Shown here: in pieces, positions 35,301 through 43,135 of the stretch | Position numbering within the stretch: position 1 is the first letter of the stretch | Layout: every line of letters starts with the position of its first letter | Translations under genes and position numbers: made by a program | Origin: Diphasiastrum complanatum | Lineage: Eukaryota; Streptophyta; Lycopodiopsida; Lycopodiales; Lycopodiaceae | Direction of reading: 5' to 3' | DNA length: 64,000 nt | Assembly: GCA_029204225.1 (NCBI GenBank) | Contig: CM055097.1 | Coordinates: 47,490,617 to 47,554,616 of the forward strand | The notes under the pieces: model-generated | What the model saw: the letters and a program-made list of their open reading frames with translations, nothing else | What the model was told of the DNA's origin: nothing | The model's database searches: none

Positions 35301-38300
35301 GGCCTGGTCCCTACGTCCAAGGCAGCCCCTAATGGTCCAAACCCCCATTAAGGCCGTAGCATCAGCTACCTGAGGGCCTTTCCCCTTCTAGGGGTGTGGA
35401 CCATGGTATAGAACTTCTTCCTGGTAGCTCCCCTATATCCTTGTATCCTTATAGGATGAGTACCAAGGAAGAACATGAAGTTTATAGACAACTAAAATAA
35501 TATTTAAAGACGGGCCATGTAAAGCCTAGTAAGTCTCTTTGGGGGGCACATGTATTATTGGTCAGTAAAAAGGACGGAGGAACTCGTCTTTGTGTAGACT
35601 ATAAAAGATTAAACAAACTAACTATTATGAGATGATACCCCTTATCTTGGATGAATGAATTGATTGATCGATTGCATGGTTGTACTTCATCAAAATTCGA
35701 TTAGAGATAAGGGTATCATCAAATTTGAATTAAAACTGAGGATGTGCCAAAAACTGAGTTTCGGACAAGATTTGGCCATTACGAGTTTCTAGTTTTGTTG
35801 TTTGGGTTGATGAATGTCCCTGTGACTTTTCATCAAATGATGAACGATCTTCTTCGTCCATATTTGGGGAAGTTTATAATAGTTTACTTGGATGATATCC
35901 TCATATGTTGTAGAACTTCAGAGGAGCGTGAAGAGCATCTCAGGACTGTCTTGAGGTTACTAAGACAGGAGAAGGTATACGCCAAAGAATCCAAGTGTGA
36001 ATTCTTCCAACAAGGCTAGAATATCTCGGTCACATTATTTCGGACTGTGGTTTAGAAATTGACTCTAATAAGGTTCATAAGGTTCGTGAGTGGCCTATTG
36101 CCTAGACCATACATGAAGTTAAGTCTTTTCTCCGCTTTAGTCGGTATTTCCACATATTCATCTTGGATTATGCAGTAATTGTATCACCCTTGACAAATCT
36201 CCTTGAAGGGGCAAAGAAAACTAGTCGCCACAATAAGTTCAGTCCTCTGGTTACTTGGACTAACGAGTTGCATCAAAGTTTTGAAACTTTGAAACACTGT
36301 GTGTCTACAACTCCAAACTATACATAGTCGATCCTAACAACCCGTATGTGCTTGAGACAAATGCTAGCAACTTTGCTGTAGGGGCAGTCCTATTTCAAAA
36401 TGGTAGACCGGTTGCTTTTGAAAGCAAAAAGTTGAAAGGCGGTATTCCACCTATAGTAAAGAACTTTTTGCCATAATAGATGCTCTTAAAATTTGGAGAC
36501 ATTATTTGTATGGCTCTAGATTTGCTATTGTGATTGATCACCAAGCACTACGGTATATTTTTGATGCGGTTGACCTTTGAGGTCGTAAAGCCAGGTGGTC
36601 AGAATTGCTCCAAAAATTTCGGTATGATGTTCAGTACCGAAAGGGTACTTGAATCGTGTCGCGGATGCCTTAATCCGGGTTGGAGAGGTTAATCAGTTAA
36701 GCTTTTTTGAGATCCAATCTGATTTGTATCTATCCTTTAGAGATGTGTAAGACCAACATGCACTTTGGTTAGATTTGGCTATATGTTATGGTAGGAAATT
36801 CTAGATCTAGTATTCACCTTGGAAAGCAGGATTCCAAGATCTCAACTCAAGATAAGATATAGCGAGATTATTCCATTAGAATGGGTTACTTTTCTGGAGA
36901 TGGCACAAGTTGTTCTAACCAAGATGACTATCAAAGCTTTTGAACTTGCTCAGCTTTTCATGGAGAAGCTGTTCAGGTTGTTTGGTTTGCCGAATGATTT
37001 TGTAAGTGATCGAGATTCAAAGTTCACTGGCAAATTTGAAAAGGGGTCTTTGAGAATATTGACCACATTGAGTCTAGGGTCATTAGATCCATCTAGAATC
37101 AGACGGTCAAACTGAATGAACGAAGCAATCTATGGAAGATATGCTTCGTGCATATGTTCTAGAAGACAATCAAATTGAGAAAGGTTCCTCCCAATGGTTG
37201 AATATAACAGCGCAAGAGCACAAAGTGTTCAACGACAACCATTCATGTTGATGTATGGTTTCCAGCCTCATGCCCCCATTTTCGTTGGTCTCAAAGGTCT
37301 CAAGGTTAACACAACAGTGGATTTCTTGCAGAATATGCAGAAAATGCTGCTTGTCGCTTAAGATAACATAAAAATGGCTTTGGATAAAGCCTAATCAAAA
37401 GCAGCAGCCTCGAGTCTTTGTGAAAGGAGATTGGATCTGCCTTAGAATTCCAAAAGATTCCAAGGTGTTGAGGATAGGAAAATGTCCTTAGTTGTCCCCT
37501 AGCTACCATGGGCATATTTGTATTGTAAGGAAACTGAATCGGAATGCCTTTCAACTAGATCTTCCGCAAGGAATCAAAGTCCATCCAGTCTTCCACATAA
37601 GTCGTTTAAAGGAACGACTTGGTGTGAAGGATGTTTTGATTCAAGCATATGAACTAGTTTTGTTAGAGGATATGTCAACTCTTTTACCTTTTGAACCACA
37701 CGTCAACGTGGGCTCAGAAACCGACGGATGACTAAGTACTTGGTTCGTTGGGAAGGTAGTTCTGATGATGAGGAATGTTAGGGACTCAACCCCTGGGGAC
37801 CCACACCTAACTTGAAATTGGATGTTGGACTGGGCCTATTGACTTGACTAGTTGACTAGTGTACCTCATGCATGCCACTTGTCGTAATCAGGGATATGTG
37901 CTTGGCATGGAGGCTTCCACCTTGGAGGTATACAAGGGAAAGAGATCTCAGTTACCATTCATTCTATCTACCTAGGAGTTGGTGGATGGTAGTGCGCATG
38001 TGCATAGCCACAATGGAGCTAGCTAGGGGCAGGAAAAGGCCGAAGGTGTTGGCAGTGGTATGGGACATCATTAGTGTTGGAAGTTCGATCCCGCTTGTTG
38101 TCTAGTCATTGGGCTCAAGGTACAGAGGTTGGATCTAGATTAGATCCTACGACAAGGTGGATTATGAGCGTTCGGTTTTGTGTTGACTGGCACCTGGTGG
38201 TTTCTGGTTAGTGTGGTCATAACATACTCCAAGTCTAGTATTCTATTTTTGATGAGTTCTCTTATGTGAGTCAATGCTAGCCATTAATTGTGTGGACCAC

Positions 38301-39836
38301 CTAGAGTTATATGGACAAACTAATTGGTGAAAGTAGTCAAGGATATGCTTCATCCAGTGTATTGCTAAGGAATAGTCAACGTGAAAAATTACCTTGCAAT
38401 CTCGTAGTCTTGTATAACTATCGTAACAAGCATAAAGCATTGGGATGAGTGCATTCATGGTGATGTATTTCTATGAGCCTCATGTTGTGATCCAAGTGGG
38501 ACTTGCTTTTTGCAAGGAGAATGAAGGGAATATCTAGCTAATATCCTTCGTGAAATATTTCCTTGGAAAAAATGAACTGAGCTTAGGATAGGGTTCGGAG
38601 ACATTGGTTTCAAGAAGGGAAAGAGGCCTTGTTTTGGGTGCCATTGGGATCTAAGACTCTATGTGATAGTAACTCTTAACTATTAAGGTTATTGAACCAA
38701 TATTATTAGTTCTTGGGTCACGTAGTCAAAGCCTATCGACTACAAAATTCTTATTGGGTGAGGCAAATAATGAGTTCAATCAAGTTAATTGTAATTGGTC
38801 ATAGGAGTCTTGATGATAAAGCTACTTTTACAATTTCAAATAGATGGGGATTTGTCTATTTTCAGAAGCTTAAAAATAAATGAATGGCTTTCTAGAAGCT
38901 TCCCAATAGGGGAGTTAAAGTCACTATTGCAATTTGTAAAAGGAGACCATTCTACATAATAAGGACAAAATAACTTCATGAAAAAGTATTTGTTTGTGTT
39001 CAATTAAATCAACAAGAGCTAAAGATAATGGAAAGCTTGCTAGCCTTTGGGAATCTATGTTCAAATCCATCTCTTGTTTATATCTTGTTTAAAGGCCCAA
39101 CTTGTGCTAGAGACCAATGGCTCATGGGAGAGCATTTCTTGACACGTGAGTTATCATGACAATCATGGCGTGGTGGTGAGATCTTCTATGCTCCTACAAG
39201 CTCTTTCTTCTATGTTCATCAGCTATTCAAGATTTGTTCTTTGTTCAAGAGTTGGTGAATTTCTATATGGAGTTGGTCAAGTATGGACCTTATCTTGAGG
39301 GTTGGTAACACCTATAACCTCAAGGGATCGATTAGTTTCAATTCTAAAGAATAATATATTGGTAGAAATCACATTGTAGAACAATGTACTAGGATACAAT
39401 CATAGAATCGTCAAACTTAAAATCAACGACCAAAACATTAAAATAGTTCAAACCACAATTTTTTGTGGTAAATAAAAGACATTCTCATACCAAAATTTAT
39501 GTGAAAAGTTTTCAAACTAGAATGCAAATCTATACTTGAGTTATTGTGCATGCAGAAAATTAATGGTGGCAAGTAAAATGTCCTTGAGTGTCATGATTTT
39601 CTTATCTAATATAATTTTTTTTGAGTAATTTGAAATATTGGCAGGTTTGTATGACTGCGGAAAATTTGTTTATGCGAGTATGTCAACTATCCAAAATAAA
39701 GCACCCTGCACATACAGATCCATTGAAGCGATTTGATGTGGTCGGTGATTACATAACAGACACTCACCATATAATTAGAAGTTTTAAAATCAACTCTGGC
39801 AAGGAGCAACTCGCTAAGGATGACAAAGGCCTTTAA
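10514..39836 (+). CDS. CCDC42-like: Ciliary DUF4200 coiled-coil protein, CCDC42/CFAP73 (MIA2)-like, six exons
   Basis: Exons: 10514-10653, 13444-13537, 20378-20446, 32527-32687, 32818-10 (i.e. 32808)-33060 and 39645-39836; fifth exon starts at 32808. Every intron begins GT and ends AG and the phases match, giving 302 codons ending at TAA, close to the ~310 residues usual for CCDC42/CFAP73. Exon 1 starts MSSSSGGGQ and carries [20 protein letters not shown]. Exons 2-3 hold the DUF4200 core: [25 protein letters not shown] then [16 protein letters not shown]. Exon 4 has [18 protein letters not shown]. Exon 5 is coiled coil ending near TLSHGQ. Exon 6 gives the C-terminal ENLFMRVCQ helix and ends KDDKGL. 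Almost the whole protein is predicted coiled coil. In Chlamydomonas CFAP73 (MIA2) works with CFAP100 in the modifier of inner arms complex that tunes inner-arm dynein; animal CCDC42 is needed for sperm flagella. In a plant this implies motile sperm. Introns 1 (2.8 kb), 2 (6.8 kb), 3 (12.1 kb) and 5 (6.6 kb) hold transposon debris; intron 4 is 120 bp. Family is clear; CCDC42 versus CFAP73 is not decided. Confidence 0.88.
10930..11640 (-). mobile_element. Decayed copia integrase remnant (intron 1)
   Basis: Minus-strand translation shows broken copia integrase signatures. One is a YTPQQNGVVERKNR-like segment, with stops, around 11.25-11.29 kb. Another is the FGC block, read as [15 protein letters not shown], around 11.07-11.11 kb. 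Frames are broken many times. It lies antisense to the host gene. Confidence 0.6.
12560..13370 (-). mobile_element. Decayed gypsy RNase H/integrase remnant (intron 1)
   Basis: On the minus strand, RNase H motif [19 protein letters not shown] lies near 12.93-12.99 kb. It is followed by an ADHVSLI segment and, at 12.57-12.76 kb, the lead-in to the integrase zinc finger ([19 protein letters not shown]). Upstream RT/RNase H sequence up to about 13.37 kb is stop-ridden. It ends about 75 bp before exon 2 of the ciliary gene. Confidence 0.75.
14200..15400 (-). mobile_element. Gypsy integrase remnant, copy 1 (intron 2)
   Basis: Minus-strand reading gives PLPIPKGR-like and MDFI-like segments, then [12 protein letters not shown] near 14.96-14.99 kb, the core of a Ty3/gypsy integrase. 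The C-terminal part ([13 protein letters not shown]-like, near 14.35 kb) follows toward lower coordinates. Many stops are present. Confidence 0.65.
15740..16240 (-). mobile_element. Gypsy integrase remnant, copy 2 (intron 2)
   Basis: It repeats the 14.9-15.35 kb sequence about 840 bp further on, including [12 protein letters not shown] and the following untranslated stretch (CATGATTGAAGAATGGGGAA and on). This is a decayed direct duplication or a second insertion of the same family. Confidence 0.6.
16426..16437 (+). other. Primer-binding site (initiator tRNA-Met type)
   Basis: TGGTATCAGAGC directly follows CTACA, a plausible LTR end. Downstream at 16.48-16.60 kb comes a copia integrase-RT linker ([13 protein letters not shown], then [13 protein letters not shown]), so gag and most of integrase are deleted in this copy. 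Confidence 0.65.
16438..16625 (+). mobile_element. Copia integrase-RT linker fragment (intron 2)
   Basis: A single short frame carries the charged linker and the start of the RT region ([12 protein letters not shown]), as in other copia elements just before the RT core. It is a deletion derivative. Confidence 0.55.
17235..17620 (+). repeat. Diverged direct repeat upstream of copia gag
   Basis: About 82 bp starting TATCGGATCA at 17241 recurs at 17535 (TATCGGATCAGCGCGCCT), with shared TTGGACTGCG and GCGCTATTG words. It is likely leader or LTR sequence of the copia element whose gag starts at 17763. Confidence 0.55.
17763..19275 (+). mobile_element. Copia gag-protease remnant (intron 2)
   Basis: Gag starts at an ATG at 17763 ([11 protein letters not shown], then DGTNYSLW). 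It is interrupted by a TGA at 17995-17997 and continues with a gag core ([20 protein letters not shown]) and a zinc knuckle near 18.55 kb in which the second ligand is altered ([14 protein letters not shown]). After a frame break comes the protease ([12 protein letters not shown] near 18.81 kb) and the GAG-pre-integrase domain ([11 protein letters not shown] near 19.23 kb). It is cut at 19275 by an inverted copia LTR. Confidence 0.9.
19276..20207 (-). repeat. Antisense solo copia LTR (intron 2)
   Basis: It starts TGTTTTGA on the plus strand and matches the reverse complement of 1.89-2.60 kb. It also shares the CTCGAAAAGAAACGAAC words with the LTR at 49.5 kb. No pol sequence adjoins it on the distal side, so it is probably a solo or broken LTR. 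The right border near 20207 is approximate and no target-site duplication is evident. Confidence 0.65.
20302..20350 (+). repeat. (GA)n tract just before exon 3 of the ciliary gene
   Basis: The GA run ends only 27 bp before the splice acceptor CAG/GAA at 20377/20378, which leaves a short pyrimidine tract (TTTTCTCTCCAG). Confidence 0.95.
21181..21506 (+). repeat. Possible solo LTR
   Basis: A 326-bp block starts TGTGAGAGCCCAA and ends TCAACA. It contains a TATA-like CTATATATACC near 21.33 kb, and it interrupts the antisense gypsy coding sequence. No target-site duplication is evident, so the borders are tentative. Confidence 0.4.
22394..23369. mobile_element. Non-autonomous hAT-like DNA transposon
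   Basis: It begins TAGTGTTTCCA and ends TGGAAACACTA, a perfect 11-bp terminal inverted repeat of the hAT TAGNG type. ATCCTGAC lies at 22384-22391, two bases before the left end, and ATCCTGAG directly follows the right end; this is an imperfect 8-bp duplication. The surrounding antisense gag reading frame resumes in phase when the 976-bp block is ignored. No transposase is encoded. Confidence 0.75.
23937..24307 (+). repeat. 5' LTR of the 24-28 kb gypsy element
   Basis: The first ~135 bp match 28142-28276 closely (ACTCTATCATGACCTCGGCA and GACATCTGTCCCAAGTTGGG in both). It ends two bases before the PBS. Confidence 0.88.
28142..28276 (+). repeat. 3' LTR (truncated) of the 24-28 kb gypsy element
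   Basis: Only the first third of the LTR is present. It diverges near 28276, shortly before the LTR of the next element at 28342. Confidence 0.8.
28342..31050 (+). mobile_element. Gypsy element, 5' part: LTR, PBS, gag-protease (intron 3)
   Basis: The LTR runs from TGTTAGGGAC at 28342 to about 28789, and the PBS TGGTATCAGAGC is at 28792-28803. Gag starts at an ATG at 29664. One frame break near 29.80 kb is followed by 362 codons open to 30916: gag core, zinc knuckle [15 protein letters not shown] near 30.52 kb, and protease motif [11 protein letters not shown] near 30.75 kb (Asp-Asp-Gly instead of Asp-Ser-Gly). The element breaks off near 31.05 kb; there is no RT. The long open frame suggests it is one of the younger insertions here. 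Confidence 0.88.
31650..32190 (+). mobile_element. LINE ORF1-like remnant (intron 3)
   Basis: Translated pieces include SWADVLKG near 31.72 kb and, after frame breaks, [18 protein letters not shown] then [12 protein letters not shown] near 32.00-32.12 kb. The Y-L-N-E-D-L-T followed by a basic RKAL helix and a V-N-x end is the pattern seen in ORF1 tails of plant LINEs. No reverse transcriptase is present. The stretch from 31.05 to 31.65 kb shows nothing I can name. Confidence 0.45.
32313..32374 (+). repeat. (CT)n microsatellite before exon 4
   Basis: An uninterrupted CT run ending about 150 bp upstream of the exon 4 acceptor at 32526. Confidence 0.97.
33061..35364. other. First part of intron 5, no recognisable element
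   Basis: No domain or clear repeat is recognisable. 34.92-35.13 kb is notably GC-rich (GTTGGC/GCCAAC words) compared with its surroundings and may be LTR or leader sequence of the gypsy element that follows. Confidence 0.5.
35365..37775 (+). mobile_element. Gypsy element, 3' part: RT to integrase (intron 5)
   Basis: It starts in the protease-RT linker ([11 protein letters not shown] near 35.40 kb). The RT shows [18 protein letters not shown] near 35.57 kb and YLDDIL at 35.89 kb. RNase H ([14 protein letters not shown]) is near 36.36 kb, integrase pieces follow near 36.86-37.05 kb ([13 protein letters not shown]), and a C-terminal [17 protein letters not shown] lies near 37.57-37.62 kb. Stops and frame breaks are frequent, so it is older than the element at 28-31 kb. 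Confidence 0.9.
37776..38226 (+). repeat. 3' LTR of the 35-38 kb gypsy element
   Basis: It starts TGTTAGGGAC and is clearly related to, but well diverged from, the LTR at 28342-28789 (shared CTTGGAGGTATACAAGGG, GGTATGGGACA and GGCACCTGG). Confidence 0.85.
38227..39644. other. End of intron 5, no recognisable element
   Basis: AT-rich sequence without a clear domain or repeat up to the exon 6 acceptor at 39644. Confidence 0.5.
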
Positions 39837-41280
39837 AAATTTACTAAGTTGCAATTTCAAATAAGATGTGGTGGGTAACTATTCCAATATTTATGCCCAT
39901 TTCAAGGTTGTTTCAATAGCTTATTTGCAACATTTTTTATTAGAAATTATGTGTACACACCAATGTCAAGGAACTAGTCATTATTTAAAATGATCTTACT
40001 ATAAATAAATTAATAAAATTAAATTAAATAGTTGAAAGATAGCATTGAAGTCTTTATTATTTTTATAGACCTTGGAAATAATCTCTTAAACCGAGTGCTT
40101 GGAAATTAGTTGTATTATAGATTTGAATGGTTCATATAATCAATTAAGGCACTTTTTGTTGACGTATTTGGAATTTCTAAGCACATTGTGATCTACTAAT
40201 TTATGTGGATGGAATTCCTTGTAGGTTGTTATGATATGCATTTAAAATCTAATTAATTTTGATCATCATGGCATCATAATCGTCATATGTATCAAAGTTA
40301 AGCATTGGGACTCTAATGTCACTTTGTAACTTTTTAAGATTGACATTGTGAGCTTCTTCACCACAAAGATTGAAACGACTATGAAACATGTGCAGTCCAG
40401 CAAAGTGGACAAAAAAGTAGGATGTTTAAAACTTTGTCACATTTTTTAATTGGGCCATTTGTTGTGCCAAAAGCAGAGTCTTGATATTGTATAGGAAGAT
40501 ATGATTTTTCACACTAAGCACATCGTGAATGCTAGAAAGAGTCTCATAACTTAAACAAAGTCTGCAATGTGTGTTGGATAACCATATCTATTTGTTTGTG
40601 TTGTGTTGATAATCACGATGTGTCTATATTTCTATTAGTAACAATAATAAGGCTGTGTGAAGAATCACAAAAAGCATCCATGGAAACATGCTGCATTGAT
40701 GATAACAATAATCAACCATTGAAGCTAATTCTATTTCTCAAAAGTTTAAAAAACTTTTTATTTTAAAAAAAATTATCAAAAAAGCAAGTCATGAAGTTGT
40801 TGTCATACGGGGAATCGGGGGTTTTTTACTGTTGAAAGTCACTTTACTGAAGGCATCAAAAATATAGGGGCCTAATTGGTAACTAGAACAATTGAACAAG
40901 GGAATCATATAATTTGATTAGTCGTATACTCAAACCTTCATTGATGTAGTATACGTTGATTTCATAAAAAATTGATCTTTTGCCATTAACAGAATCCAAG
41001 TGGTTTCTAAGAATTTTTATCTATTCCATATTTATGATAGGCATACAACAATGTTATTAATGAACATAATGAGAATATAGGCAATAGCTCTTGCAAATCA
41101 ATTGTGTATCTCAGGGTTTGAAATTTTGTAAAAACATAAAAACTTTCATGTTCACACTTTGCTCAAAGTACATGATCATCCAAAAATAGGTGGGTGCAAT
41201 TGTGATACACATCACGCACAAAACCATAAGAAATCAGGATTCAGGTGAAAGACACATCTAGATGTTCTATTAGTGAGCTC
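39837..41280. other. Intergenic, nothing recognised
   Basis: AT-rich sequence downstream of the ciliary gene stop. The run AATAAATTAATAAAATT near 40.01 kb could supply a polyadenylation signal. No gene is visible. Confidence 0.5.
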
Positions 41281-43135
41281 TAGTCACATAAAAGCATGCG
41301 AGTCACTTGTCAGTCCTAGCACACAAAAGAAAATAAAGTACATGTGCTTGCATGACATGTAAGTCTTCCCTCTTGCGACTCTTATTTTGAAATCATCACA
41401 GGTGCAACTTGGATGCTTTGAAATTGTTACCATGTATGTAATCTCCTTTGCTAGAGAGCCTTCTATCTCGACCCGAAATTCTATCCGATGGTGTTCCTTC
41501 AAAACAAACACATGCACAATCTTTGCATACTTCTCCAAAAACTTGATCCATCTCCAAGTTTGATATTCCTCCATCAATTGCATTTGGAACATGGCTATGT
41601 TTGTGTGTTGTCCAAATTTTGCATGGGAACCTTGGTCACATCATGTTTCTCCAACTCAAAGATTGTAGCCACCAAACATATATTCTCTTCCTATGTGAGG
41701 TTCATGCCTTTTGCCACTTTCCACACGTGAGGTGCAGCCCTCGGGGTAGTCAAAATAGACGGAAGAATCTTTCAAGTATGTCTCACCTCATCACTACAGA
41801 ACCAAAAACATTTGGCCTTTTACACCAACACGAGTTTGGCATTTTGAAAAGAAACTTGGTGTTGGCACTTCGATGGTAGACTTTTTATCCACAGCAACAA
41901 TTATCTTCGTGCACCTCACCACATGTGACATTGAGAATCCATTACATCGTACACGGCTTTTGGGTGTGGTTCTTCTTATAGCCCAATTGTTCTCTTGAAC
42001 ATCACTCTCTTGTACTATTTGATATGGCACATTTGATCCAATCTAACTCTCGTATTGATCCTTGTCATGTACAGATAATCACAAACACCTTTTGGACTTC
42101 CTTTTTTGGGTCGCAGTCTGGATAATGTATTCATACTTTGGCCTGTGGCTATCATTGTCACCAAATTGCGATATCAATAAAACTATATTTGCTACAATGC
42201 TTCAGATCCAATATACTTGTAAACTATCTATAGATGGCATGTCACATGCTCTTGTTCCTTCAATCCGATTATACAACCTGAAGATCAAGAAAATGGGTAT
42301 CAGAGCATGCCATCTCAATAATATAAATTTTATCACGTGCATAGACTGAAATTTTATTCAAGAAAAAAAAATGGAAACCTCCTTTTGTTTGTCACAAGTG
42401 TTGGTTGATCTCAAATATCATGCAATTCAACTTCAGATAGTGTGGACCCTTCTTGGACCTCTTGTGAAATAAGGCACTTCAATACAATGTCTTTTGTAAT
42501 TTGTTATTGCTTGTGTCGTGCACCCCCTCCAATGTTCATCTTGACCTTCTCTTTTACCATATCTTTGATGTTGTATAATGATTTTCTTACACTCCCTTGC
42601 TCAACTGGATGCTCATGGTTGCCTTGGTGAAAAACACATCTTGTGTATTTTGATGTATCATTCTTGGGAATCTCAGTTTTAAATATTGCAGTAGCATGTA
42701 GCAATGCAATGTGGCCTATTTAAACAATGCATGCACACCAAAGTTCGGTACTCTTCCTTCAAAACTCCTAGTTGAGATGTCTTTGAAATACGACTCCTCG
42801 ATTGTCTCTCGTTTCGATGTCCAACTCTTTTATATAGGGACACTGCTCATTGGGGCACATGAGATGCCCCAGACAGTTTGCCTTCCGCACTACTCCTGAA
42901 AAATTTGTTATGTTGGTTGTTACATAATCTGTCCATACATGTCCATCAAAGCTTGACTCCATTTTTGACATGGAATGTTTATCATTATGATAAGTCAGTT
43001 TGTATTTTGCCACAAACAAATAGAGCACTTCATCACTTGTAGTGGCAGGCAAAAAAATGGTGTGTGCTCGCTCTCTGGTCTCCTCCGCCGACGGATGGGG
43101 TTGGGGAGCGAGCCGCATAGAACGACACCCCATTT
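41280..43135 (-). pseudogene. Decayed Mutator-like transposase with SWIM motif
   Basis: On the minus strand, an N-terminal zinc-binding layout (ANCLGHLMCPNEQCPYI near 42.86 kb, then CVFHQGNHEHPVEQG near 42.62 kb) is followed about 1 kb later by a SWIM-type C-x-C-x(n)-C-x-H: HPSCTCDDF then YMSCKHMYF at 41.35-41.43 kb. This order (zinc finger, catalytic region, SWIM) is that of MULE/FAR1-class transposases. The middle is broken by many stops and frame changes, and I could not identify the catalytic acidic residues. No terminal inverted repeats were found. Confidence 0.55.

Noticed and set aside
28342-38226. A single 10-kb gypsy element enclosing exons 4 and 5
   Set aside because: The outer LTRs are well diverged, the two halves differ strongly in decay, and the interior between them (LINE-like remnant, host exons) does not belong to a gypsy element. 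Two insertions explain it better.
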